A stretch of 34,404 nt of DNA from the NCBI GenBank assembly GCA_964430105.1, contig CAYSEF010000020.1:1-34404 (forward strand), in the 5' to 3' direction. The stretch's first letter is position 1. The number at the start of each line of letters is the position of its first letter. A program made the position numbers and the translations under genes. The notes beneath the pieces are model-generated. The model searched no databases. It had not been told where the DNA came from and worked only from the letters and a program-made list of their open reading frames with translations. The DNA comes from UMGS1696 sp964430105 (GTDB lineage: Bacteria > Bacillota > Clostridia > Oscillospirales > CAG-272). Of this stretch, positions 1-8,390 are shown in pieces.

Positions 1-3
1 AAA

Positions 4-999
4 ATGCCTAAGATTAGTGTTATTATGCCGGCATACAATGCGGAAAAATATATCCGTGAGGCAATTGACAGTATCCTTTGTCAAACCTATGCCGATTTTG
101 AATTTATCATCGTTAATGACTGTTCAAGTGATCGCACGGAGGAGATTATTCTTTCGTATAACGACCCTCGTATTGTGTACTTGAAAAACGAAAAGAATCT
201 TGGCGTTGCAGTATCGCTTAACCGTGGATTAGAGATTTCCGAAGGCGAATATATCGTAAGAATGGATTCAGATGATATATCCATGCCGGAGCGATTTGCA
301 ATACAGAGTGTTTATCTTGATTTGCACTGTGATACTGCGGTATTGGGAAGCAATATTGAAATTTTCAATACGAACGGTGTTGTGGCTACAGGCTGGTCAT
401 CAACAGATCCCTCTCAAATGAAAGTCGACCTATTCTTCTCCTGTGGACTTGCACATCCAAGCGTGATGATGCGACGAGATGTTGTACTTGAGTTTGGCGG
501 TTATGATCCGAATTACAATGGCTTGGAAGATTATGAACTGTGGTGCAGAGTTGTAGAAAAATACGAAATTACCACATTGCCCGACGTATTATTAAGATAT
601 CGCATACACGAACATCAGGTAACGCAGAATCCGTCTGACGAGTACTGCGTGCGAATGCATAATCTGAAAATGCGACAGCTGCAGCAGATTGGAATCGACC
701 CATTATGCAGTCAGGCAGAAGCTTATTATCAATTCTGTAATGGCAATGAACCGAATTCACAGATAGATATACACAGGTTGAATGATTTTTTTGAATTAGC
801 CAATGAGTCAAACGAGAAATGCAGATTTTATGACTCCGGAAAGTTGATTTCAACATTCAAATCGGTGCTGATAAAGAATATTGCGAAGCTACCGTATAAT
901 CAACGAAATGCTGTTATATCACAATCTAATCTAATCAGCCACAGAGATATAAACTCATATATTCTGAAACAAAAAATCAAGAAATTGATAGGAAAATAA
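4..999 (+). CDS. GT2 family glycosyltransferase
   Basis: Predicted cytoplasmic, membrane-associated glycosyltransferase that adds a sugar from a nucleotide-sugar donor to a lipid-linked surface glycan. The N-terminus (ISVIMPAYNAEKYIREAI) is the standard GT-A opening. VRMDSDD near residue 90 is the metal/nucleotide-binding DxD region, and GLEDYELWCRV near residue 175 is the acceptor-side ED motif of GT2 enzymes. No membrane segment is obvious in 331 residues. The ATG lies three bases from the window edge, so its ribosome binding site cannot be seen, but the protein begins where GT2 proteins normally begin. The next glycosyltransferase starts two bases after the stop, which indicates one operon. 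The sugar transferred cannot be told from sequence. Confidence 0.9.
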   Translation: MPKISVIMPAYNAEKYIREAIDSILCQTYADFEFIIVNDCSSDRTEEIILSYNDPRIVYLKNEKNLGVAVSLNRGLEISEGEYIVRMDSDDISMPERFAIQSVYLDLHCDTAVLGSNIEIFNTNGVVATGWSSTDPSQMKVDLFFSCGLAHPSVMMRRDVVLEFGGYDPNYNGLEDYELWCRVVEKYEITTLPDVLLRYRIHEHQVTQNPSDEYCVRMHNLKMRQLQQIGIDPLCSQAEAYYQFCNGNEPNSQIDIHRLNDFFELANESNEKCRFYDSGKLISTFKSVLIKNIAKLPYNQRNAVISQSNLISHRDINSYILKQKIKKLIGK

Positions 1000-1001
1000 T
1001 T

Positions 1002-1964
1002 ATGGTCAGCATTATAGTACCAATATACAATATAGAATCATATATTTCTGTTTGTGTCGATAGTCTTTTGAAGCAAACATATAGTGATATCGAAATAATT
1101 TTAGTGGACGATGGCTCGACGGACGACAGTAGTAAACTTTGTGACGAGTATTCACAGAAAGACAGCAGAATCCGTGTTATTCATAAACAGAATGGTGGCT
1201 TATCATCCGCAAGAAATGCAGGACTGGATGTCGTGGCAGGGGAGTGGATACTGTTTGTTGACGGTGACGATTATCTTGATAAATCAGCAGTTGAAAGATT
1301 GATGGTGATTGCTGAAAAGTATGAAAATGCCGATTTTATACAGTTTTTATACTGCGAAACAGACGAACACTCATGGAAAGCTGATTTTAGGCAAATAGCT
1401 AACGAGGAGGTTTGCGCTGATACATATTCATTTTTCAATAAGCTCCGAGAATTAGGCGGAGCTGCGGCTTCAAGCTGTACAAAGTTGTTCAAAAAAGAAC
1501 TTTTTGATAATCTTCGTTTTACTGAGGGAATATGGTATGAAGATGAAGATTTGATGACTCGTCTACTTCCAATGTGCCGTAAAATCGTATATACAGACCT
1601 TGTACTGTATGGTTATGTCATGCGTCACGGAAGCATAATTCATTCCGAATTCAACCCCAAGAGTATGGATGTATTCAAAATACTTGATGACAGAATTCAA
1701 GTCCTCGAAGGATTTGGATATAACGATCTTGTGATTGATATACAGCAAAGAGAGTTTAGAACAGTTGCATGGCTGTATTGTCTTGCAAAGAAAAACAATT
1801 ATCAAACTGAATCAAAACAGCTCAAGGAGCGTCTTATATTGCTGTCTGAAATCAATGGTCTGCCGTTATCAGGACAGTATAAGTTGTTATATCACCTAAC
1901 AAGATATACATCTATGGCTCTTCAGCTATACTATATGATTCGAAGAATTTGCAGAAAAACATAA
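1002..1964 (+). CDS. GT2 family glycosyltransferase
   Basis: Second GT-A type glycosyltransferase of the polysaccharide cluster, 320 residues. VSIIVPIYNIESYISVCVDS opens the domain. VDDGSTDDS near residue 37 is the nucleotide-binding loop, LFVDGDDYLD near residue 86 carries the DxD-type metal site, and WYEDEDLMTRL near residue 180 is the ED motif region. The remainder is helical and variable, as in many capsule or teichoic-acid GT2 enzymes. Its start sits two bases after the previous stop, and the exporter permease follows within about 20 bases, so it is almost certainly cotranscribed with both. It probably adds a different sugar from the upstream enzyme; donor and linkage are unknown. Confidence 0.9.
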   Translation: MVSIIVPIYNIESYISVCVDSLLKQTYSDIEIILVDDGSTDDSSKLCDEYSQKDSRIRVIHKQNGGLSSARNAGLDVVAGEWILFVDGDDYLDKSAVERLMVIAEKYENADFIQFLYCETDEHSWKADFRQIANEEVCADTYSFFNKLRELGGAAASSCTKLFKKELFDNLRFTEGIWYEDEDLMTRLLPMCRKIVYTDLVLYGYVMRHGSIIHSEFNPKSMDVFKILDDRIQVLEGFGYNDLVIDIQQREFRTVAWLYCLAKKNNYQTESKQLKERLILLSEINGLPLSGQYKLLYHLTRYTSMALQLYYMIRRICRKT

Positions 1965-1986
1965 AAGAGGAAACTTGGAGAGTAAT

Positions 1987-2832
1987 ATGACAGATTTACA
2001 CCACACACATATCGAGCCAAAGAACGGATGGTTAGATATAAACTTAAAAGAATTATGGCGTTACCGTGATTTGATTTTAATGTTCACTAAGCGGAGCTTT
2101 ATATTGGTTTATAAGCAAACTATTCTCGGTCCCGCTTGGATCATCCTGCAACCACTTATGACAACATTGATTTACAGCATAGTATTCGGAAATATTGCCG
2201 GAATATCGACTGACGGAACGCCACAGCTTCTGTTTTATATGGGAGGAACAGCGTTATGGAGCTTCTTCTCATCATGTCTAAATAAAACAGCATCAACCTT
2301 TACCGGAAATGCCGGAGTGTTCGGTAAAGTCTATTTTCCACGCCTTGTATCACCGATTTCAACGGTTTTTTCATCGGCAATAAACTTTGGTGTTCAGCTG
2401 ATGATGTTCATATTTTTTTGGCTCTATTACATAATCAAAGGACAGGTCAGCCCGAATTATCTTGAAATCCTGCTTTTGCCCATGCTCCTTGTATATCTCG
2501 GTATGCTCGGTCTGGGCTGTGGAATCATCATTTCAAGTCTGACGACAAAATACCGCGATCTCGGTATGCTGGTTACATTCGGTGTGCAGTTATGGATGTA
2601 TATTACTCCCGTTGTATATCCTATGTCAACTCTGGGAAGTGGAGGCCTGTATAAGTTGGTTATGCTGAATCCGGTCACTTGTGCAATGGAAACATTCCGC
2701 TGGATTTTCCTCGGTGTCGGAACAGTTGAGCCGATATACTGGTGCATAAGCATCGCTGTTATGATTGCGGTCACGTTGCTTGGCATGATGATATTCAGTA
2801 AAGTGGAAAAAACATTTATGGATACGGTTTGA
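1987..2832 (+). CDS. polysaccharide ABC exporter, permease (Wzm/TagG type)
   Basis: Integral membrane subunit of an ABC-2 type exporter that moves a finished lipid-linked polysaccharide across the cytoplasmic membrane. Six hydrophobic stretches are visible. The segment KQTILGPAWIILQPLMTTLI near the first membrane helix is the hallmark of Wzm/TagG/RfbA permeases. I chose the ATG at 1987 because GGAG lies six bases upstream; a TTG at 1975 would add four residues (MESN) but sits only four bases after a GAGG. The protein is 281 residues, a normal family length of about 260-290. It is followed after eight bases by its ATPase partner. Family assignment is firm; whether the cargo is teichoic-acid-like or capsule-like is not. 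Confidence 0.93.
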   Translation: MTDLHHTHIEPKNGWLDINLKELWRYRDLILMFTKRSFILVYKQTILGPAWIILQPLMTTLIYSIVFGNIAGISTDGTPQLLFYMGGTALWSFFSSCLNKTASTFTGNAGVFGKVYFPRLVSPISTVFSSAINFGVQLMMFIFFWLYYIIKGQVSPNYLEILLLPMLLVYLGMLGLGCGIIISSLTTKYRDLGMLVTFGVQLWMYITPVVYPMSTLGSGGLYKLVMLNPVTCAMETFRWIFLGVGTVEPIYWCISIAVMIAVTLLGMMIFSKVEKTFMDTV

Positions 2833-2840
2833 GGTAAACA

Positions 2841-4139
2841 ATGAGTGAAGAAATAGCAATTCAAATACATGGACTGAAAAAGCAATACCGGCTTGGTCAG
2901 ATTGGTGGTGGTACATTGACAGCAGATTTGCAAAGTTGGTGGGCAAAAGTTCTGAAAAAGGAAGACCCAAATTCAAAAATCGGAAGTGAACAGCGATTGA
3001 TAGGTCAAACCTTTATGGCATTAAATGGTATCGATTTGACAATCAAAAAGGGCGAAGCATTAGGGATTATTGGAGGTAACGGAGCTGGGAAAAGTACCTT
3101 GTTGAAAATTCTCTCTCGAATCACTGCACCCACGGAAGGAACTGTGGATATATACGGTCGTATTACATCTATGCTTGAAGTAGGTACAGGCTTTAGCCCC
3201 GAAATGACAGGACGTGAGAATATTTACATGAATGGTGCAATTCTCGGCATGACAAGAGCTGAGATTGATGCGAAAATTGAAGATATCATCGATTTTTCGG
3301 AGGTGAGGGAGTTTATTGACACACCGGTCAAGCGTTATTCCAGTGGTATGTATGTGAAATTAGCATTTTCTGTAGCTGCACATCTCGACAGTGAGATTAT
3401 GATTATGGACGAGGTGTTGGCAGTCGGAGATATGGCGTTCCAAAAGAAGTGCCTGGACAAGATGCACGATGTAGCAAAAGTAGATGGAAGAACAGTCCTG
3501 TATGTTTCCCACAATATGAATACTATACGGCAACTTTGCGACCGTTGTGTTGTGCTAGATAAAGGGAAAGTGGTGTTTGATGGTGACGTTGAAGAAGCTG
3601 TAAGTATGTATCTGAATACCAATAAAAGTAGTAAGTTACATTATACCTATGACAAAGCAAACCATAAGTGCTACAAGAGCGTAACTGATTTTGTGATTAT
3701 GTCATTAGATATTCTTAATAAAGACAGTGTGTTTTATAAACCAGGCGATATTGTTGATGCCATATTGACCTGTAAATCGTCACGTGAATATACAAATTTG
3801 AAATGTAGATTTGAATGGCAATATCAGGACGGAGAGAACGTGGGAACTATGATATCAAAGCAGGAAGTGGATTCTGTTTGTGGTATAATCCGATTTAAAA
3901 TACAACTCGATTTAACACATATGATGCCGGGTAGATATTCAGCCGATATTATAATATTTACACAAAATGAATATGGAACAGAAATGTTTATAGATGGCGT
4001 GTATCCCGGATTGACACTTGAAATAAAAGAGAGAATAAACGACGATAATTATATTCTATGGTACCATGGCCCATGGGGACATTTACGTTTACATGATATA
4101 AAAATGTATCAGCAGGATGTAGGAAGGGAAAAGATATGA
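2841..4139 (+). CDS. polysaccharide ABC exporter, ATP-binding protein with C-terminal glycan-recognition-like domain (Wzt type)
   Basis: ATPase that powers the upstream permease. Walker A is GGNGAGKST (residues 78-86), the ABC signature region is YSSGM (166-170), and Walker B is IMIMDE (186-191), followed by VLAVGD. The nucleotide-binding domain ends near residue 255. A further ~175 residues follow, rich in beta-strand pattern (for example CRFEWQYQDGENVGTM and MPGRYSADIIIFT). In Wzt proteins of O-antigen exporters this kind of extension is a beta-sandwich that reads the end modification of the finished chain; that role here is inferred from family knowledge. TagH-type ATPases usually carry a different extension. 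Its stop overlaps the next start in ATGA, so it is translationally coupled to the Stealth gene. Confidence 0.93.
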   Translation: MSEEIAIQIHGLKKQYRLGQIGGGTLTADLQSWWAKVLKKEDPNSKIGSEQRLIGQTFMALNGIDLTIKKGEALGIIGGNGAGKSTLLKILSRITAPTEGTVDIYGRITSMLEVGTGFSPEMTGRENIYMNGAILGMTRAEIDAKIEDIIDFSEVREFIDTPVKRYSSGMYVKLAFSVAAHLDSEIMIMDEVLAVGDMAFQKKCLDKMHDVAKVDGRTVLYVSHNMNTIRQLCDRCVVLDKGKVVFDGDVEEAVSMYLNTNKSSKLHYTYDKANHKCYKSVTDFVIMSLDILNKDSVFYKPGDIVDAILTCKSSREYTNLKCRFEWQYQDGENVGTMISKQEVDSVCGIIRFKIQLDLTHMMPGRYSADIIIFTQNEYGTEMFIDGVYPGLTLEIKERINDDNYILWYHGPWGHLRLHDIKMYQQDVGREKI

Positions 4140-5260
4140 AACAAGGATTAATAGATTTTTACCACCAAAACAATATAAATCTTTATCATTTATTTGTATT
4201 TCTAAAAGGGTACATAAAATCATATAAACCCATAAAATCAACTTATACAGTCCCTATTGATTTTGTTGTAACGTGGGTGGATGATTCAGATGAGAAATGG
4301 ATAAAAGAAAAGGAAAAATATAGCAAAACGAATGAAATTGCCGGAAATGACGAAAATAGCGTTTGCCGTTACAGAGACTGGGGAATGTTTAAGTATTGGT
4401 TTCGTGCTGTGGAAAAATATGCTCCGTGGGTGAGAAAGGTACATCTGGTTACATACGGACATATTCCTGCTTGGTTGGATACCAAAAATCCCAAATTGAA
4501 CATAGTCAGACATGATGAATTCATGAGCCCCGAATATTTGCCGACATTCAGTAGCATACCTATAGAATTAAATATGCATAAAATAAAAGAATTGAATGAA
4601 CATTTTGTTTATTTTAATGATGATATGTTTTTGTCGAAACCGGTAGCACCTGAAGATTTTTTTATAAATGGACTACCCGTACATTGTGCTATAACGGAGC
4701 CTGTGCGAGCTAATGCAGTCAATGAATCCTTTCCGCATCAACTTTTTAGTGTAACAGGATTGATTAATGGGAAATTTGAACCTCAAGTTTATATGCCAAA
4801 ATATCCTGAAAAGTGGTTCTCACATTTATATAAAAACGATCTTAAATATAATCTGAGATCATTAAAAGAAGACTATAGTTCCGGCTTTTATTTTTCTCAT
4901 TTAGCCTGTCCCTTTAGAAAGAGTACGTTTGAAATGGTATGGACGGAATTTGATAAGTACTTAGTAGAAACAAGCAGGCATAAATTCCGAGAATATAATG
5001 ATATTATGCATCAAATTTTCTCATGTTGGGATATTGTAAATGGACAATTCATTCCATGTGCTAAGGAAAATTTGGGGGAAATGTTCAATTTTAGTAATCC
5101 GGCTCAATTATCAGAAGTTGAAGAATGTTTTACTTCACAAAACTGCAATGTCATATGCTTAAATGATAATGATAATGTAAAAGAGTTCGGTACAATTAAA
5201 ATAAAACTCAATGAGATTCTTAACTCGGTTTTTACGGAAAAATCCACATTTGAATTATAA
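4136..5260 (+). CDS. Stealth-family capsular polysaccharide phosphotransferase
   Basis: Predicted hexose-1-phosphate transferase of the Stealth family, which transfers sugar-1-phosphate and so makes phosphodiester links in surface glycans. Conserved region 1 is IDFVVTWVDDSD (residues 41-52). Conserved region 2 runs from RYRDWGMFKYWFRAVEKYAP to VYFNDDMFLSKPV, and includes LPTFSSIPIE and the NDD acidic motif. FPHQLFSVTG and the later cysteine/histidine-containing stretch (FYFSHLACPF) match the position of regions 3 and 4. Length 374 is typical. It overlaps the exporter ATPase by four bases and is followed by the GT-D gene after 14 bases. Base composition is more AT-rich than the exporter genes. 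Donor sugar and acceptor are unknown. Confidence 0.88.
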   Translation: MKQGLIDFYHQNNINLYHLFVFLKGYIKSYKPIKSTYTVPIDFVVTWVDDSDEKWIKEKEKYSKTNEIAGNDENSVCRYRDWGMFKYWFRAVEKYAPWVRKVHLVTYGHIPAWLDTKNPKLNIVRHDEFMSPEYLPTFSSIPIELNMHKIKELNEHFVYFNDDMFLSKPVAPEDFFINGLPVHCAITEPVRANAVNESFPHQLFSVTGLINGKFEPQVYMPKYPEKWFSHLYKNDLKYNLRSLKEDYSSGFYFSHLACPFRKSTFEMVWTEFDKYLVETSRHKFREYNDIMHQIFSCWDIVNGQFIPCAKENLGEMFNFSNPAQLSEVEECFTSQNCNVICLNDNDNVKEFGTIKIKLNEILNSVFTEKSTFEL

Positions 5261-5274
5261 ATTTGTCACAAGTC

Positions 5275-6174
5275 ATGAATATTATTAAAAATAAACTACT
5301 TTACGAAAAAGAGAAAGCCATAACTCGATTTAATCGAAGCAGTCAAAAATGGATGCATCAGCCAACGGTTATTGGTATGACAGAAACCATTTCTGCTATA
5401 AAAAATCGTCGAGCAAGTATTGCGCGGTATGGTGATGGTGAATTCGATATTATTTTTGGTCGAACAGTAGGTTTTCAGGAGAGGAATGTTCTGCTTTCGC
5501 AAAGATTGAGAGAAATATTGAAAAATAACAATATTTCTGATCGGTTTCTCGTTGCGATTCCTGATTGTTTTTGCGAATTGAATCATTTCATCCCTGATGC
5601 ACAAAAACACTGGCAGATACGATTAGATAAGGAACGCATAAAATGGGTAAGGCTCTTGAATACGAATAGCCCGTATTACCAAGCGCAGATCACTCGTTTT
5701 TATTTTGATTGGGCAGATAAAAGTCAGTGTGAAATATGGTATAGCGGATTAAAAAGCATTTGGGATAATGAAAATGTACTGCTTGTAGAAGGGAATAAAA
5801 GCCGTGTAGGAGTAGGAAACGATTTATTCAGTAACGCAAAAAGTGTAAGACGCATCTTATGTCCATCGGAAAATGCCTTCGATTTATACAATGAAATCTT
5901 ATCAAAAATATGTACCCATGCAGATAAAAATGATTTGATTTTTATGGCACTGGGACCTACTGCTACTGTTTTAGCTTATGATTTGTTTATGCTTGGATAT
6001 TGGGCTGTAGATGCAGGTCATGTTGACTTGGAATATGAATGGATGAAATTGGGTACCACAGAAAAAGTGATAGTGGATGGTAAATATGTAAATGAGGTAG
6101 CCGGTGGCGACAAAGTTGCAGAAGTAAATGACGAGGTCTACTTGTCACAGATTATTGATCGAGTTGGAATATGA
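5275..6174 (+). CDS. GT-D fold (DUF1792-like) glycosyltransferase
   Basis: Probable glycosyltransferase of the GT-D fold, the group known from streptococcal adhesin glycosylation loci (SP_1767 type). RRASIARYGDGEFDIIFGRT near residue 47 holds the acidic DGE site typical of the fold. The core continues through IRLDKERIKWVRLLN, VEGNKSRVGVGNDLF and the C-terminal FMALGPTATVLAYDLFMLGY, followed by DAGHVDLEYEW. I chose the ATG at 5275; a TTG at 5263 would add four residues, and neither start has a convincing Shine-Dalgarno site, suggesting translation depends on the upstream gene 14 bases away. Length 299 is slightly longer than the typical domain. It overlaps the next gene by four bases. The acceptor could be a glycan or a glycoprotein. 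Confidence 0.85.
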   Translation: MNIIKNKLLYEKEKAITRFNRSSQKWMHQPTVIGMTETISAIKNRRASIARYGDGEFDIIFGRTVGFQERNVLLSQRLREILKNNNISDRFLVAIPDCFCELNHFIPDAQKHWQIRLDKERIKWVRLLNTNSPYYQAQITRFYFDWADKSQCEIWYSGLKSIWDNENVLLVEGNKSRVGVGNDLFSNAKSVRRILCPSENAFDLYNEILSKICTHADKNDLIFMALGPTATVLAYDLFMLGYWAVDAGHVDLEYEWMKLGTTEKVIVDGKYVNEVAGGDKVAEVNDEVYLSQIIDRVGI

Positions 6175-7292
6175 AGAAGAAAAAAATATTTATATATATC
6201 CATCAATGTATATTAAAAGGTGGGGTTGAAAAAGTTTTTAGTAATTTGTTGAACAATCTTCCCGAGGATACATATGATATCACTGTTTTATCGCATATTG
6301 CCTATCTGACAGATGATATTCATGCACATATATATCCTGAATATGTCCGGCGCCGATGGCTGTATTATGATGAGTTTTCTCATAATAAAGTAAAGAGGTT
6401 ATTTCAGAGAATTCATAATTTTATAATGCCAAGATTATATCCGAGATTATTGAAACTTAAGAATTTTAATACCGCTATTGCCGCACAGGAAGGACTGTAT
6501 GCCGATTTTGTATCAACATATGCTCGTGCTGAAAAAAAGTTGGTATGGATTCATAACGACATGAGTAAGTGTCACTGGACTAAAAATTACTTTGGCTCTA
6601 TTGAGTGTGAGAAAAAATGTTATAGCAGTTTTACAAATGTGGTTTGTGTGTCGGAAGCTGTTGCTAATAGCATGGAGCAACTATTTGGAACGATGGATAA
6701 TCTTTGTGTATGCTATAATCCGATAGATACAGCGGAAATTGACTTAAAATGCGATGCATTTACAGTTACCCGAGATGAATCTCCTCTATTTCTTGCTGTA
6801 GGTCGGTTAGCAGAACAAAAAGGTTTCGACAGATTGCTAAGTGTCTGCCGGAGATTAAACCAAAAAGGTTATATCTATCAGATGTGGATTATTGGAGAGG
6901 GAGAGGAGAGGAAAAAACTGGAAGAAATTTTGAGCCGTGGGAATTTGAATAATGTAAAATTATTGGGTGCTCAAAGCAATCCATACGTCTATATGAAAGC
7001 AGCAGATTGGTTGCTCTGTACATCACGTCACGAAGGGTTTAATATGGTTTTGTATGAAGCCATGTGGTGTGGAACACCGATTATATCTATGGATAACGCA
7101 GGAACAAGAGAATTATTGGGGGACAGTGAATATGGGATTGTCACAGAAAATGACGAAGAAGCATTTTATACAGCGATGTGTACAGTTCTTGATGATTCTA
7201 CAAAACAAGATTATTACCGTAAAAAAGTGCAAGAGAGGCGTTCATTTATTGACCTAAACGAAAGGATAGAAAAAATAATTAAGGTTCTTTAA
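6171..7292 (+). CDS. GT4 family glycosyltransferase (GT-B fold)
   Basis: Retaining GT-B glycosyltransferase, last gene of the polysaccharide operon. The N-terminal half starts with KKIFIYIHQCILKGGVEKVF, where the GG loop contacts the acceptor. The donor domain begins at LAVGRLAEQKGFDRLL near residue 207, followed by WIIGEGEERKKLE. The E-x7-E signature of the family is present in RHEGFNMVLYEAMWCGTP near residue 287. Length 373 is normal. It starts within the previous stop (ATGA overlap). No clear terminator is visible in the 115 bases before the next gene, but a new promoter begins there. The sugar specificity is not predictable. Confidence 0.92.
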   Translation: MKKKKIFIYIHQCILKGGVEKVFSNLLNNLPEDTYDITVLSHIAYLTDDIHAHIYPEYVRRRWLYYDEFSHNKVKRLFQRIHNFIMPRLYPRLLKLKNFNTAIAAQEGLYADFVSTYARAEKKLVWIHNDMSKCHWTKNYFGSIECEKKCYSSFTNVVCVSEAVANSMEQLFGTMDNLCVCYNPIDTAEIDLKCDAFTVTRDESPLFLAVGRLAEQKGFDRLLSVCRRLNQKGYIYQMWIIGEGEERKKLEEILSRGNLNNVKLLGAQSNPYVYMKAADWLLCTSRHEGFNMVLYEAMWCGTPIISMDNAGTRELLGDSEYGIVTENDEEAFYTAMCTVLDDSTKQDYYRKKVQERRSFIDLNERIEKIIKVL

Positions 7293-7360
7293 ATCTCGCA
7301 TGAATTAAAGCAAGTGACATTAAAATTGAAAGTTGTGTATTCTTCATGTTGACATTTTTC

Positions 7361-7389
7361 TTGACAAATCTTACGAATCGGGGTATAAT
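7361..7389 (+). promoter_or_regulatory. sigma-A promoter for the aldo/keto reductase
   Basis: A perfect TTGACA at 7361-7366 and TATAAT at 7384-7389 are separated by 17 bases. Transcription would begin near 7396, about 24 bases before the chosen start codon. This places a new transcription unit after the polysaccharide operon. Confidence 0.9.
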
Positions 7390-7419
7390 AAAATAAAATC
7401 CTAATAATTGGAGAAGACT

Positions 7420-8337
7420 ATGAAATACTTTAATCTTGCTAGTATACAAGCTTCACGAGTAGTGCAGGGTTGTATGCGTATCGGCGGTTTGACTGCTAAT
7501 CAAATCGATACTCTCATCAAGAATGACCTTGAATGTGGCATCAATTATTTCGACCACGCTTATGTATATGGCGGTGGTGCGTGTGAGAGAAAGTTTGGAG
7601 AATTTTTGGCTGCAAATCCCTCTCTCCGTGATACTATGTATGTCCAGACTAAAGTTGGTATTCGTGACGGTATTTACGATTCTTCCAAAGAAACTATCAT
7701 ATCCGCAACTGAAACCTGTCTGCAAAGACTTGGACTTGACTACATTGATTTCCTTCTCATTCACAGACCTGATGCTCTTGTTGAGCCTGAAGAGGTTGCA
7801 GAAGCATTTGATAAGCTTTATGCAGATGGTAAAGTTCGTCATTTCGGTGTGTCCAACCATAATTCCTATCAGATCGCATTGCTGAATAAATATCTTGGTG
7901 AAGATAACCCGATCATGGTGAACCAGCTTCAGTTCAGCCTTACCAATACTACAATGGTAGATGCAGGCGTTAATGTGAATATGGAAAATGAAGGTGCAGT
8001 TAATCGTGATGGTTCTGTCCTCGATTATTGTCGTCTTAATAATATCACGATACAGCCGTGGTCTCCTTTCCAGTATGGTTTCTTCGAGGGAATCTATATA
8101 GATAATCCGAAATTCCCGGAACTTAATGCAAAGCTGAATGAAATGGCTGAAAAATACGGTACCACAAACACCGGTATGGTAATTTCGTGGATTCTCCGTC
8201 ATCCCGCAAAGATGCAGCCGATCATCGGTACAGTAAATGTTGAAAGAATTCGTCAGATCGCAGCGGCATCAGATGTTGATATCACTCGTGAAGACTGGTA
8301 TGCACTGTATAAAGCAGCAGGAAACAGACTTCCGTAA
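7420..8337 (+). CDS. aldo/keto reductase (YdhF-like)
   Basis: NAD(P)H-dependent carbonyl reductase with a TIM-barrel fold. The catalytic tetrad can be placed at D45 and Y50 (NYFDHAYVYG), K78 (VQTKVG) and H115 (LLIHRPD). The C-terminal WILRHPAKMQPIIGTVNVER carries the cofactor-binding segment, and WSPFQYGFFEG is the loop seen in YdhF-type reductases. The ATG at 7420 is preferred because GGAGA lies just upstream; a TTG at 7408 in frame would itself overlap that ribosome binding site. Length is 305 residues. The gene is monocistronic, between its own strong promoter and a terminator. The physiological substrate is unknown, and nothing in the neighbours defines it. Confidence 0.92.
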   Translation: MKYFNLASIQASRVVQGCMRIGGLTANQIDTLIKNDLECGINYFDHAYVYGGGACERKFGEFLAANPSLRDTMYVQTKVGIRDGIYDSSKETIISATETCLQRLGLDYIDFLLIHRPDALVEPEEVAEAFDKLYADGKVRHFGVSNHNSYQIALLNKYLGEDNPIMVNQLQFSLTNTTMVDAGVNVNMENEGAVNRDGSVLDYCRLNNITIQPWSPFQYGFFEGIYIDNPKFPELNAKLNEMAEKYGTTNTGMVISWILRHPAKMQPIIGTVNVERIRQIAAASDVDITREDWYALYKAAGNRLP

Positions 8338-8341
8338 TAAA

Positions 8342-8386
8342 AAAACACTCGATAGTGATTTTTATCGATCCTATCGGGTGTTTTTT
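8342..8386. terminator. bidirectional Rho-independent terminator
   Basis: ACACTCGATAG and CTATCGGGTGT form a stem of about 11 base pairs (8345-8355 with 8371-8381). It is flanked by A-runs on the left and T-runs on the right, so it can end both the rightward aldo/keto reductase and the leftward FAD gene. Confidence 0.88.
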
Positions 8387-8390
8387 ATTG

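Noticed and set aside
4136..7292. Recent horizontal transfer of the AT-rich half of the polysaccharide cluster
   Set aside because: The composition difference is real to the eye but common for surface-glycan genes. No mobile element, repeat or attachment site borders the segment, so transfer cannot be claimed from this window.
7453..8202. 249-codon open frame on the minus strand
   Set aside because: Antisense to the aldo/keto reductase with its full catalytic tetrad; Ile/His/Cys-rich translation without domains or a ribosome binding site.
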